Shown piece after piece: positions 45,060 through 57,127 of a DNA stretch of 64,000 bases (position 1 is its first letter; each line of letters begins with the position of its first letter). The notes under the pieces are model-generated. The model was not told the DNA's origin and searched no databases. It worked only from the letters and a program-made list of their open reading frames with translations. The position numbers and the translations under genes were made by a program. This DNA is from Areca catechu (taxonomy: Eukaryota; Streptophyta; Magnoliopsida; Arecales; Arecaceae). Location of the stretch: assembly GCA_021397845.1 (NCBI GenBank), contig CM038047.1, positions 34,951,601-35,015,600 of the forward strand, given 5' to 3'.

Positions 45060-47480
45060 ATATATATTCTCAAAAGTTAAGTATTTGAAACGTGTATCAC
45101 TATAGGTTAACTCTTAAAAGCTCCCAGTCGTTAGATCATCATCGAGATGATGATAGATTCATCAAGACTGGTATATAGATCACTTTTCTTTCAGGTAGAT
45201 TAGTCTCGAGTCTACAATATGGAGATACTAGAGTAAGAGTATAAGTGATTGTTAGAGAATAAAAGTACTAAGCATGATCAAGTACAATAAGTCACATAGA
45301 TCTCTACTCACTCATCAGTAACTTTTGATGCTATAATTGTATGAGTAGTTTCTTGACCTGCGATGCTTTAGTCACTCATAGTGGGAATGCTATAATTTGA
45401 CAAGTACATAAACATAGTCCCTAACCATATGGGGCCTTGTAATATATATTGGTTACAGAAGGTTCATTGTAGGAGTTGGAAGTGCACTTATAAGGGATCT
45501 ATCGATCTTAGTAGTTAAAGAGTAGTCCTATGCAACCTAAGAGGTTGAGTCTTTAAGTCTATGACCATAATAGTGTAATAATAGAAAGGAGTTTCCATGG
45601 AAGTCATGAATGGGCTCAAGCAAATTAAGTCTAGCAAATGACAGATGCTTAGGATTTGACGAGATTCCATGACTTGTATCATGTCGAAATTTTCAATAAA
45701 AGAACTTGATCATATAGTAACTATACCTAAGGGTTCACCTTTCTATTATGTAGGGTTTCCACTATATACTATCAGGTGTCACTATTAGATTATGGGAACT
45801 CACTTGGATTATTTTTGGATTAACGATCCTTATTAGGATTGAGCTAGAAAGTTTCGATCTATCAAAAAAGTTTTGATAATATTGTGATAGAGTTCATAGT
45901 ATATTTCACTATTAGACAAAATGGAACTTCAGAGGTCGTACACAATAAGGACTTGACCTGATCAAGAGCTTGGATCATATTTATGACCTACTAATTTTAG
46001 CACATACTATTTTTGGCACCTGTTAATTTTGACACATACTCATTTTGGCACATATTAATTTTATCACCAAGGATTTAATTGCACGAGTTGAAATTTAACT
46101 TGACTTAATTAGATTTAATTATACAAGTTTGACTTGGATTACACTTTTATTGGGAACCGGAATGATAATCTTTTGAATTCGATTCGAATCGAGCTCGAAT
46201 TATATTCAATTTGGACCAAATTAAGTCCCAGTAAAATAGGATGCCTAAACTTAATGGGATTCAGTTTATTTTATTTTAATTTCACATTAATTTGAAGAAG
46301 GGGCACTGGTTTTTTTGATGTTTCTTCTTGGTATGCACATAAATTCAGAATCGGAGAGCCAAGTGTTGGCAACCTTCTGCTCATGGACTCTGTCTTTTTT
46401 TTGGATAAAATCTAATTTTATTGAAACTCCTATTTGATAAAGGATTAGGTTTATCAGGTTTTTAAGGTGTAGAAAGGAAATTTTGTGCAACAAAAAATTT
46501 TTGAGAAGAGTAGACTGGTGCGCAAAATAGTTTCTCACCATGATTTCATTCTCTCCCACTTCTCTTGTTGTCTATTTGATTTTTTGAATAGGATTTGGAT
46601 AAGATCTTTATTTCACTAGACATGGAGTCTTATCTAGATTGATTGGCATGGAATGTAGATTTTTTGTGTGACAAATTCATGAGATAAAAAATAAGCCCTT
46701 ACACTTATTCCTTACCATAATTCCTTCACAACGCTACTTCATTCCTCGCACTGTTTCATATTTGATTTAAATTCCATTTATAATAGCATAAGGCCTGATC
46801 TAGATGAGGGTGATTCTGCTAGTTGACAGGGGAATAGGAGTTCTGTGCAATAACTTTATGTAAAGAGATTTTGGGGTGTGCGATAGGGATTGCATCTTTT
46901 CTTTCTTGCCACACTATTTGTTCTCCATTGTTAGATCTATTTTCTTCTTCATGTTCCATGCCAATTCTATGTCAAAACCTCTTAGAGAGGATAGATCAGA
47001 AAGAGTACTAGGGAGAAAAAATAATTTTGTTCTCCCTTAGTCATCCTAGGAGAAGTCCTGAAGTCCTGCGTGAAGGGTTCGTGAAAAGGCTACAAAGGTT
47101 GTAGTCCTTCTAAGTTATTGAAGGAAAATTCATATCCAAGCTAGAGGAGATGCCTGCGAAAGAGCTAGCACTCTAGTGGCATCATTAAGTCGATCAGAAC
47201 TTACCCTTGTATAGATATCAATAGAGGTTGGACATGTACACTACTTCGATAGGAATCTTGACGATTTGCCAATCTGATGTGATCGGAGTTGAAGATGAAA
47301 TCGTTTATAGGTAAATGTTCTATCATTCTTCTATTTTATTTTATTTCAGATCTATATTCATGTGATGATTAACTAATTAGCATGTTAGATTCTTAGGTGA
47401 ATTTTAAATTAATTATGTATGCTTTTATAAAATGGTTTTGTAAATAGCTTTTGCTATGGTTTTTAGAAATCCTAATTTCA
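45060..47480. mobile_element. Copia-type LTR-like non-coding block
   Basis: AT-rich, no coding domains. The right part (agagctagcactctagtgg, cgatcagaacttacccttg, gaggttggacatg) resembles the end of the solo LTR at 37721-39520, and the block ends with tttca before a 25-bp filler and LINE sequence. The left boundary is taken from the end of LTR C. Possibly a solo LTR; no target-site duplication was found. Confidence 0.5.
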
Positions 47481-47508
47481 GGCATGCTTCTACCCCCTAT
47501 CTCCTTAA

Positions 47509-49256
47509 CTTTCTCCATATCTAGTTTTAAAATTGCCAATCCTCTTGTTGGTGAAGCTTTTTCTAATGAGTGCATTAACTCCTAGCCCAGAAGAATGTTT
47601 TGAGCAATGCTCATACCTTGAATAAAGGCACCTTGCTGATAAGATATGGTAAAATAGGTTGGAGCCTGTTAATTAATACTTTGACAACAAGTTTGTAAGT
47701 TGTGTTATACAAACTTATAAGCCTAAAATCAATAGGCAGCTTAGGTTTTTTTTTTTTAGGAACAAGTGTAATATATATCCTATTCCAAGATTCTGGCATT
47801 ATACCACCAGAGAAGAAATATTGCACAAAGTAAATCACATCAAGCTTTATATGATGCCGGTATTTTTGAAAAAAGAATGATGGAAAACTAATAGATCTAG
47901 GGGCTTTGTCAGGGTCCATGGCATTTAGGACATTTTCAATTTCCTCTCGGTCACTGGTTTGATCAATTGGTTGTTTTAAACAGTTGTAATTATTCGTTGA
48001 ATGATGGGACTATCCAGATCTTGCACCTGGGATTGACATGACCATCTTTGTTAAAAGTGCATCACAAGGATGCAAGTTATGTCATCCACATTGTCATAAA
48101 GTGCCCTTACTCATCTTGAATCAATAAAATTCTATTCCTCGGCCTTCTTAATATAGTGGATTTGTAAAAGCATCTCATATTTGAACCCCTTCTTTCAACC
48201 AGGCAGCTCTTGCCTTTTGTTTCCAAAGCACCTCGTGCATGTGTAAATTGATATTATACTCTCTCAATAAGCCTATAATTTGGTTAAACTGTGGATATGA
48301 TAAGCCATCCATTCTAGCTTCTGGTATTTAGAGCTCATATATTTGTAGGTAAAGATTGTCCCCTATTAAAATATGTTACTTAATATGTTTTTCCATCTCA
48401 TAAGAGCATGCTGAGTATTATGCAACAATATAGTTAATTTGACACCAAGAGAATAATTGCTTTGGTGTGCCAAGCATGATCAATTACCTCATAGATGCCA
48501 TTGCAGTGGAGCCAAATATTTTCAAATCTAAAGGGAGTTTTATTTTTTGTAATGCTACCTTCCAAAAATAATAAGACTGGGCAATGGCCAGAGGCAAATC
48601 AAGAGAGATAAACATATAAAACTTCTAAAAATATATTCAGCCAAAGATTGGGGGCAAAAGCCTTGTCTAACTTTTCCCAAACTCTAGTATTGCCACGCCT
48701 ATTATTACACTAGATATACTAAGGCCCCCAGTAACCTAGATCAATGAGCCCTATTTATTGAACAAAGCTTCGAAACTCCTTAATATCTATGTTTATTTGG
48801 AATGGTTTTCTTCTTATCCAGTTCATTGAGGATACAATTAAAATCACTAATTAAAAGGTTGGGTAGATGAAGCTCTAAGACTAACTGAGTTTGCGTCCAC
48901 AAGTTACTTTTTTTCATCCCATATGTGTTTGCATAAATAAATCCAACAATCCATGATTGTTGCTAGTCGGGGGAAATAACACCAAATACTACTTGCCTAT
49001 TCGTATGAATAAGTCTAAGTTGGCAAATGCTTTTCTTTCATACTACAATTATGCCCCCTAAGAGACCTTAAGATAGCATCCTATAAAAGTTTTATTATGG
49101 ACCCATGAACCTCTTGACCCTTTACAAGCCTTGTTCTGAGATCCAAGCTTCCAAAAAATAATATGTATCTGGGTTATGAAGCCTGATCAATGTTTTGGTA
49201 TAGTTACCAAAAGAGGGCTTCACCGCTCCCTTACAATTCCAAGATAGGATCTTCAT
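47509..49256 (-). pseudogene. L1-type LINE ORF2 relic (endonuclease and partial RT)
   Basis: The ATG at 49256 opens MKILSWNCKGAVKPSFG, the start of the plant LINE AP-endonuclease. Further motifs are VVFGVISPD near 48970, VGFIYANTYGMKK near 48930 and LISDFNCIL near 48840, which correspond to endonuclease blocks. RT motifs follow: MDPDKAPRSISFPSFFFQKY (47919), GGIMPESWNRIYITLVPKKK, IDFRLISLYNTTYKLVVKVL and LEKASPTRGLAILKLDME near 47520. The RT ends there; the catalytic YADD region is missing. Stops and frameshifts throughout. Confidence 0.85.
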
Positions 49257-49961
49257 TGATCCGCTAGTGTGGATGTAGTTGAAGTTCCTTCGATTACATT
49301 CTTAATCAGACTTTGAAAGCATGAATTCGTGTGAGCATTAAGACATTGGGTTTTAGATGGATTAAAATGAGGTTCTCCCATTGTGTCTCCGACCAATTCT
49401 CCCCCACTTCATGCACCTTAGTTTGCAATTTAATAAATGTAAAGAGATGGGACAAAGGTTCATTATCCTGAGTGTTAGCTTGACTTCCTTCTCCTCCTTA
49501 GACTCTGCTCCCCACCACAGAAGAGGACCCTGCTTGTTGCTATCTAGCTTGACCTCTATCCATCCCTGCAATCGGCTTCCAGACTTCTTTGCATATTGAT
49601 TTATGCCTAGGGATAGTGGCTAAGGAAATTTAAGTAGCCTGCTACTCTCCTTGTAAGCCAGAGTCCTCTAAGATGATGACTTTTGCTTGAGGTGGAGACT
49701 CAAAACCCCCTACCTTTCGAATTGCTGTTGTATCATTCTTCATAAAAGACCTCTTTCTTTTCTCTTTAAAACCACTCGGGCTTGTAGCAACAAGTACCAT
49801 CCTAATTCCTGGTTCGATATCTATTTGGTGAGGCATAGATTCCTCCTTAGGCTAAGTTGTCATCCACAGAGTAAATCTGGATTTTGATTCCACCTTTGGA
49901 TCGGTATCAGGTTGAGACACATGCACCTTAAGAGGTAATTTTCTCAGGATTTTTTAGGTTA
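49257..49961 (-). pseudogene. LINE ORF1 3' part, decayed
   Basis: Upstream of ORF2 on the same strand are fragments such as IRMVLVATSPSGFKEKRKR and IRKVGGFESPPQAKVIILED, and then EVKLTLRIMNLCPISLHLL. Position suggests ORF1, though no domain was recognised. It is cut at 49961 by the 3' LTR of element D; the remainder should lie beyond that element, outside the window. Confidence 0.5.
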
Positions 49962-51421
49962 TGTTGCCGCCCTTACCATCATGGCCAGCAACTCGGATGT
50001 GGCGCTGGACATCAGTCCCATTTCTCAAAATCCAGCAGTCCCCGGTCCTGCAAAACAAGTTAGAGACCTAGACCGGAGATTCCAGCGGGGGCACTCCGAC
50101 GATCAAGTCAACGGATGGTAAAGAGGAACATATCCTCCAAGGTAGATCCCTCTTCGGTCACCATGCTTGGAGGAGAGTTTTTTATAAAGGATAGAGTAGG
50201 AGGGGTAGGAGAGGAATAAGGTTCGAGCCGTAATGGCTGTGTCCGTCGGGACCCTCTCAGGGAGTTTTTCGTGACAGCCTCCATGCCCTCTCCGTGCTTG
50301 TCTCTCCTTCTCCTCCTTTTCCTTGCTTAGCCAGCTCTCTCCCTCTCACCCATTGGGTGCTCTTTTAGACCATGGGTTCTCCTCGCTTCTTGCCTCGATT
50401 TTCCCCCTCCTGGGAGTGCTTGAAGGTCAACGGTATTTGTTGGCCGTGCTCCTGAGATCATTTTCCCTTATAGTAGGGAGTTATGTTATGAGCCTTGTTT
50501 TCCCGGTGGGTTATCATGGCTGGAAAAATTTAGCAAGGCCTCGATCTGGGGGTAGCCGTCCTCAAGTCTGAGGTTCCTGACGTGGCCTTCTTCTTTCGGG
50601 TGGTACAGATGGTCAATTGTAGGACTCGATGCCTCGATCGGGACACTCCTCCCCAACTGGTGCAAATGATGGTAGGCGCACCTCGCAAGCTTTGGGGCAC
50701 CATACTAGACATGTCGGCTTTGATGGTGGACTTGGTGCTGATTCCTTCATCTTTTTTGTGGTGCTTTCAAGGAGCGAGCTCGACTTCGACCGAGGTGGGC
50801 TCAACCCTTGGAGAGCCACTTGGCGAAAGAGATGAGATGCCAAGCTCGACTTCGATCGAGGTGGGCTCAACCCTGGGGGAGCCACCCGACGAAGGAGCTG
50901 ATGGAGCTCGACTCCAATCGAGGTGGGCTCGATCCTTGGGGAGCTACCTAGCGAAGGAGCTGAGGGAGCTCGACTTCAACCGAGGTGGGCTCGACCCTTT
51001 GGGAGCCACCTGGCGAAGGAGCTGAGGGAGCTCAACTTCGGCCAAGATGAGCTTAACCCTTGGAGAGCCACCTAGCGAAGGAGCTGATGGAGCTCGACTC
51101 CGGCCGAGGTGGGCTTGACCCTTGGGGAGCCACTTGGTGAAAAAGCTGAGGGAGCTCGACTCCGGCCAAGATGGGCTTGACCCTTGGGGAGCCACCTGGC
51201 GAAGGAGTTGAGATGGCTCGACTTCGGTCAAGGTGGGCTCCACCTTTGAGGAGCCACTTGGCAAAGGAGCTGAGGGAGCTTGACTTTGGCTGAGGTGGGC
51301 TCGATCTTTAGGGAACCAGTCGGTGAAGGAGCTCAGAAAGAGATCTGACGTGGTGACGTCTACCCGTTTCGCTGCCAGCTAGGTCTGAGGTATACTCCAC
51401 GCCAGCGGTCTTGCCATATCA
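49962..51421 (-). repeat. 3' LTR of Tat element D
   Basis: The minus strand starts TGATATGGCAAGACCGC after the PPT and ends gatggtaagggcggcaaca at 49962. U5 words (cttgatcgtcggagtgcc, gctggaatctccgg, gtctctaac, ttgcagg) match LTR A and the solo LTR B. Confidence 0.88.
50775..51310. repeat. 62-bp minisatellite in LTR D
   Basis: gaggtgggctcgaccctt-ggagccac-tggcgaaggagctgagggagctcgactt recurs at about 50792, 50858, 50920, 50982, 51044, 51105 and on to 51310, mostly 62-bp steps. Confidence 0.92.
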
Positions 51422-51437
51422 TTTGCCCCCCACTCTC
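51422..51437 (-). other. Polypurine tract of Tat element D
   Basis: The minus strand reads GAGAGTGGGGGGCAAA next to the LTR start TGATATGG. Confidence 0.87.
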
Positions 51438-51978
51438 AAGTCCCATCGAAGCGTCGCGACTGGGACGAAGGGAGTAAATGCAGAGCTGACCTCGAAGGAT
51501 GAAAATCCAGTGCCATTATTGCCGCAATCACTACCACTTCACGGATCATCCTTGAGGTCCAATGCGCGGGCACCACATCCACGAGTCCGAGGAAACATAA
51601 TTACTGGTATCGGACCCGAGGCGATTTTCAGCGCATCTAAGCATCATCGCCGGTCATCCCCCACATGTGGCGCCCATCTAATGGCGGAGATGCAAAAAGG
51701 ATGTATGACCGCTGTCCATCAGTTTTGAAAAGAGAAAAGACTTTCCATAAACTCGCTCTTTCGAACTTCTCAAGCTTGCCAGCGGTTCAGGGTTTCCTCC
51801 TCCTTGGCTATCCTCTCTCTTCAAGATCAACAGGCCAGTCCCTAAATCCTTCCTTTCTTTTTCTTCTTCTTTCTTCTTCTTTTTCTTTTCAACCGGTAGT
51901 GTCCGAGTCATTCCCTTTTTCTCAGGCATGCCGAAACCTTCTTTTAGGTCTCCCTTCCCCCTCGTCTTTCTTCCTTAA
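51438..51978. other. Leader between 3' LTR and antisense ORF of element D
   Basis: Non-coding, with a pyrimidine-rich end (tttctttttcttcttctttc near 51865-51890) before the ORF start. The promoter for the antisense ORF would be here if it is transcribed. Confidence 0.5.
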
Positions 51979-54164
51979 ATGGCTCGTTCGGGTCAAACCC
52001 TTCGATCCTCCAGCAATCCCAACGAAGTAGGCCCTTCTTGGCCAAGGACTCCATCCTCCGATGAGGAGGACAAGGATCCTCTTGTGGTCCGGAGGAGCCT
52101 GCATCCCACTGGGATCGTTATAGGAAGTCCTAGGGATCTTCCTTCTTCCTCTGTTTCGGCTACTGCTCCTCCGGTGCCAGCGGCTTTGATTGGTCCTTTC
52201 GGCATCGCTTCGACGATGATCGAAGAGGACCTTTCTCTGATCTAGGAGACATACGGGGTCCCAGATTCTATCCAGCTCTCGCTCCCGAGGCCAAGGGAAC
52301 GGGCCGTCTCGAGTGGCCCGGGTCGGATTGCCATCTACAAAGAGTTCCTTGTTGGGGGCCTTCATTTTCCTCTTCACCCTTTTTTTCTTTCCTTCATCAG
52401 CAACTTCCGCCTTGTCCCGGCCTAGTTGGCCCCTAATGCCATCAGGGTTGTTGCAGCCTTCATCATTTTTTGTTACTTCCATGGGTTCGTTGCCCATTTT
52501 TCCTTGTTCAGGGCTCTCTTCATCCTGAAATGCCACCCTATCAACGACGAGTAGTGGTTTTTTCACCCCGGTCTAAGTGTCTCAGGTTCGACCTCCCCAC
52601 TTCTATCAAGGGATGGAAGAACCAAAACTTTTTTGCCTCGATCGAGGGTGTTGACTGGGTCTAGAGTAATTCGGACCGGTCCCCGAATCGTAACTCCCAA
52701 GTGGAGTCTACCGACTGGGAGGTCTTCACTCAGTTGATTAGTGACATGCTCCCCTCCCTCAATGTTTTACTGTTGGAGTAGAACTTGTTTGAGGCCGGGG
52801 TTAGCCCGATCCGAGAACTTGGTGAGTCTCTACTGGATGTGTCCCTTCTCTTCTTTTTGCATTTTGACTTGGGGCTGACTCTCTTTTCTTTTTCTTGCAA
52901 GAATGAAATATTCGGCCGAGCATTTGATGGAGTCCACTCGCAAAAGGAGCTCTTCGGCCGGGCCCAGGGAGACTCTGTTGAAGAGGGCCCGGGCGGAGCC
53001 CAGCCAGGGGTTTGGGCCCACTCCATCTTCAGAGGCGAGGGCGGCTGATCCAGCTCCCAGGCCTCCACAGCAGCGAGCACCCTCCCCGAAAGTCATCGAG
53101 GTCAAGGAGGGGAGGGGAGATGAGTGGCCTGCTGCGCCACCTGTACCACCGACCATGGCAGCAAGTCCTACACTAGCGGTTAGGGTCCCTCCATGGGCCG
53201 TGCCACCAAGCATCGAGGCGGTCTCGGCACCGTCACCCTCCGGACCCCAGCACGCACCAACGGGGGTCTCGATGAATGCCTCGATCATCCAAGACCCCGT
53301 CATAGCAGAAAGGATGATGGAATACGCCATTTAACCCTGGGACCACTGCATAAGGGGAGGCAGGGACTACACGGTGGCCATACTCGGCATAATTCTCCAA
53401 CTCTTCTCGGTGAGTGTCTTGCTTCTTTTATATTCCAATTAGGTCACTAGGACTAACCTTCTCTTCGGTGTAGATCAGAACTGACGTGCTCCTGCTCCGA
53501 GACTTCTACACCAACTGGTCAAAGAGGGAGGCCCATAAGGATAAGTGACTGGGCTCCCTCATAGCCGACGTGAAGACTCTAATGAAGAAGGGTAGGAGAC
53601 GAGGGAGACTAACAAGTCCCTTCAACGTGACCTGTCCAGGGCTGAGAGACATGTCAGGGAACTCAAAGCGTCCTTGGTCGAGGAGAAGGCCCGAATAAAG
53701 CACCGTGCAGAGGAGTCCATGGCGGAGATGTCCCTCCTAGAGGGGTGATCCCGAACCCTCAAGGTCCGAGTGGATAAAGTTCTTGCCGAGTTGGTGGCGG
53801 TCGATGAGAAGGTAAGGGGGTAATAGAGTTGATGGAGGCTACTAAGAAGGAAGCCTTGGAGGTCATGCCCAAGTTCCTGGCCTCATAGGAGTATGATGAC
53901 AAGGTCCACGAGGTAGCCGTGGACTCCATAAAGGGATCTGAAGCCTACCGGGAGAAGGTGGCGTCCGCCTTCCCGGAGCTCAACTTGGAGGGCATCGTCA
54001 TCGGCGATGTGGGGGAGCACTAGGAAGAGGCGAGGACCCCATCAGGGGCAATAGAGGTAGTGATTGCCGAGCAGCCGGCCAAGCAGACGGCCATGCCGGC
54101 GGGGGTCCAAGGGGATACTAGCACGCCGGTGCACCGACCTAGGAAGGAGCTAGCAATACAGTGA
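51979..54164 (+). pseudogene. Antisense ORF of Tat element D (putative gypsy-type transposon domain)
   Basis: It opens MARSGQTLRSSSNPNEVG, then PSSDEEDKDPLVVRRS and PFGIASTMIEEDLSLI followed by a TAG near 52243. The conserved domain follows over several frames: TYGVPDSIQLS, IAIYKEFLVGGLHFPLHPFF, LVPAQLAPNAIRVVAAFIIF, RALFILKCHP and INDEWWFF near 52550. This matches the putative gypsy type transposon family. Then a Pro/Ala-rich linker (STRKRSSSAGPRETLLKRAR near 52940), a coiled-coil-like region to about 53900, and the C-terminus RPRKELAIQ-stop at 54162-54164. Repeated stops and frameshifts. Function is unknown; it converges tail to tail with pol. Confidence 0.8.
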
Positions 54165-54790
54165 CCTTTCGGGGCCCTTCACTCCTTTAACTTTTATACT
54201 CGGGATAGGGTTTTTGACTTTCTTTTTTGGACTGCTCGGCCTGTCGGGGGTCCTTTCAAGTTGTAAACCTTTTATGCAATGAAGTCTCTTTTCTTCATGT
54301 CCTCCTGCCCTGCATTTTTGTCTTCTGTTCCTTTTGTGCTTCATGTATCTTCCTATAGTTTCACGAACTCAAGCCTTGTCTATGTCCAACCATCCGAGGG
54401 CTCCAAATTTTGGTCCTCCCTAGGAGGCCTCAGTCGTAGCAGATGGCTTAGAAGGGATCTGGAAGTCCCCGAGCGGGTCATCTGTGCTAAACTAGGGCAC
54501 CTGTTGGAGGACTCCTGGTGCTTGCCCGGGGCTGGTGGCCCGTTTGAGGGTCCTTCTATCCATGCCGGGAGTCGGGGTGCGACTTCAGTAGGGAGCTTGA
54601 CCTTAGTGATAAATTTAACCTCTACTCTTGGCTCGAAGGCAGGGCTTTGAAAGCTCCCTAGTTCGAGGGGCCGAACTGTGAGTCCAGGCGGTAAATGGCA
54701 GGATTCATGGGATTTCCTGATCGATGTCTCAGGATTGTGAGTAGGGCAGCAGGTGCAGGACTTCTTGAGGTGCTGGGCTTCGGAAGTTTC
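54165..54790. other. Spacer after antisense ORF
   Basis: The region 3' of the antisense ORF has no recognised domain. A possible polyadenylation-like aatgaa is near 54277. It leads into the tandem repeat. Confidence 0.5.
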
Positions 54791-54792
54791 TG

Positions 54793-55180
54793 GTCTTGAG
54801 GTAGCGGGCTTCTTAAGTTTTTGGGCTTAAGGTGCCAGGCTTCAGGAGTTTCTGGTCTTGAGGTGCCGGGCTTCATAAGTTTTCAGGCTTCAGAAGTTTT
54901 CGATCTTGAGATGCCGGGCTTCGTAAGTTTTCAGGCTTAAGATACCGGGCTTCAAAAGTTTTTGGTCTTGAGGTGCCAGGGTTCATAAGTTTTCGGGCTT
55001 AAGGTACCGGGCTTCAGGAGTTTTCGGTCTTGAGGTGCCGGGCTTCATAAGTTTCCGGGCTTAAGGAGTTTCCAATCTTGAGGTGCCTGGATTCATAAGT
55101 TTCCGGGCTTAAGGTGCCAAGCTTCAAGGATTTCCGGTCTTAAAGTGCCGGGCTTCTTAAGTTTCCAGGCTTAAGCTACC
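54793..55180. repeat. 62-bp tandem repeat between pol and antisense ORF
   Basis: Unit starting tcttgaggtgccgggcttcataagtt recurs at about 54793, 54856, 54904, 54966, 55028, 55076 and 55138. Most steps are 62 bp; two are 48 bp because a 14-bp piece is absent. Confidence 0.9.
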
Positions 55181-55299
55181 ACCAAACTGGGTTCCAGTGG
55201 ATTATTTTCAAGACTCCTAGGTCTCCCGTCTTCGGTTGCCAGGCCTGGGGTCGGGCTTTCCTACAAGACAGAGGCAACTGTTGTGCTAAAAAGAATTTT

Positions 55300-56553
55300 A
55301 TTATTAATGAGAGGAAGCCTTACATCATTGGTGGTACATCCTCAAGTTGCTAGCATTCCAAGTCCATGGAAATTGGACTCCATGGAGCTCTGCGAGGTAG
55401 TAGGCCCCATGAGGAAGGGCCTTGACTACTCTGTAAGGGCCTTCCCAATTTGGAGAAAGCTTGCCACATTCTCGAGGTTGGGAGGCTTCTGCCCATTGCA
55501 GTACCAGATCGCCCAGATGGAAGGTCTTTGGCTTCACCTTGGAGTTATAATACCAGGCCACTCGTTGCTGGTAGGCCACCATCTGGAGTTGAGCCTTATC
55601 CCTTATTTTTTCAAGGAGGTCTAGGTTGAGTAGGAGTCAAGCTGGGTTCTTAGCCTCATCATACTGTTATACTCGAAATGTGGGCTGACTTAACTCCACG
55701 GGATCATGGCTTCCATGTTGAAGACGAGGTTAAAGGGTGTCTCATATGTGGCCATTCGGGGCGTTGTGTGGTATGTCTATAGGACACTAGGGAGTTCTTC
55801 GGTCCATCTACCTTTGGCTTGGTCTAGCCTGGTCCGGAGTCCTTGGAGGATGGTTCGATTAATCACCTCGGCCTCCCTGTTGGTCTAAGGATGGGTCATC
55901 GAGGTGAAGCGATAATGGATGTTGAGGCCATCACAGAACTCCTCAAACTCCCGATTGTCGAACAGTCATTCGTTGTCGGTGATGATGATATGAGGGAGTC
56001 CAAAGCGGTATATGATTGATTTCCAAAAAAACTTGCTGACGTTGGCCTCCATGATCCATGCTAGCGGTTTAGCCTCGACCTACTTGGTGAAGTAGCCGAT
56101 GGCAACTATCAGAAACTTGCACTGCTCGGGCGCGGGAGGAAAAGGACCAAGGATGTCCATGCCCCACCGGGCGAACGGCCAGGGGGGAGAGAGCTGGGAG
56201 AGTGGTGCAGCCGGTTAGCGTTGCACGCTGGCATGGCACTAGCAGCGGTCACACTTCTTTACAAAGTTGGCTGCATCCTCCCTCATGATTTTCCAGTAGT
56301 ACCCCTGGCAAAGGGCTTTGTATGCCAACGTCCTGCCCCCCACATGATTTTCATAGAGGCCTTCGTGTATCTCTTGGAGTATGAAGGCTGCCTCCGAGGG
56401 TCTCAGGTACCTCAGAAGTGGGTAGGAGTAGGACCTTTGGTAGAGTTGCCTGTCCAGCAGCACAAAGCATGTGGCCTTCCTCTTGATGAAGTCGGCCTCT
56501 ATCCGATCTTCGGGCAAGGTACCGTCGGTGATGTAATTGACATACTTGTTCAT
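55300..56553 (-). pseudogene. Integrase of Tat element D
   Basis: Zinc-binding segment 56553-56239: FILQEIHEGLYENHVGGRTL with two His, and DAANFVKKCDRC with two Cys. The core is fragmented between 56200 and 55700: GLPHIIITDN near 56000 has the second catalytic Asp, and AEVINRTILQGLRTRLDQAK near 55870 the Glu. The C-terminal domain 55582-55325 has VAWYYNSKVKPKTFHLGDLV and GKLSPNWEGPYRVVKAL. Several stops. The gene ends close to the 62-bp repeat. Confidence 0.87.
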
Positions 56554-56636
56554 CCAACTGGCCTCCGAGGTGACTTGCTAGACTTCCATGGGTGCTTCGT
56601 AGCTTGGGGCTTGAAGATGCTTGATATAGGCACGTC

Positions 56637-57104
56637 CTAAGGACGAGTCCGGCAGGTCACCGGTCGGGAAAGGGCGTCAGTGCGAGCATTCTCTCCACGT
56701 GGAATGTGGGAGATGTTGAAGCGTCTGAAGCTCGCTGCACTTGAGCATACCGGCTCTAGGTATTTCGACATTTGAAGGTCCTGGGCCTCAAATTCCTCCG
56801 AGACCTGCTCGGCCACCAATTATGAGTCGGTGAAGACTTTTAGGTCAGGTACGCCCAACTCGTGAGAGACTCTCAGTCCTGCGAGGAGCACCTCGTACTC
56901 CGTCTGGTTGTTGGTGGCTGCGAACTGGAAACGGAGTGCACACTTGGCGATGACTCCTTCGTTGTTAGCGAGAATGAGTCTAGCTCCACTTCCCCTGGCA
57001 TTGGCTGCTCCATCCACATGCAGACCCAGATATCCCCCTTCGGTTAAGGTCCAGTCTGTTACTCCTGGGAGATCTCCTCTGGCTCCTCGCCCAGGCCTGT
57101 GCAC
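56637..57104 (-). pseudogene. Second RNase H (archaeal-like) of Tat element D
   Basis: GYLGLHVDGAANARGSGARL holds the first catalytic Asp, FQFAATNNQTEYEVLLAGLR the Glu, and DLKVFTDS the next Asp. A stop follows, then LVAEQVSEEFEAQDLQMSKY, FNISHIPRGENARTDALSRP with the last Asp. This extra RNase H, distinct from the one after RT, is the lineage marker of Tat elements. Confidence 0.9.
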
Positions 57105-57127
57105 TCAACCAGGAAGTTAGCCAGTAC

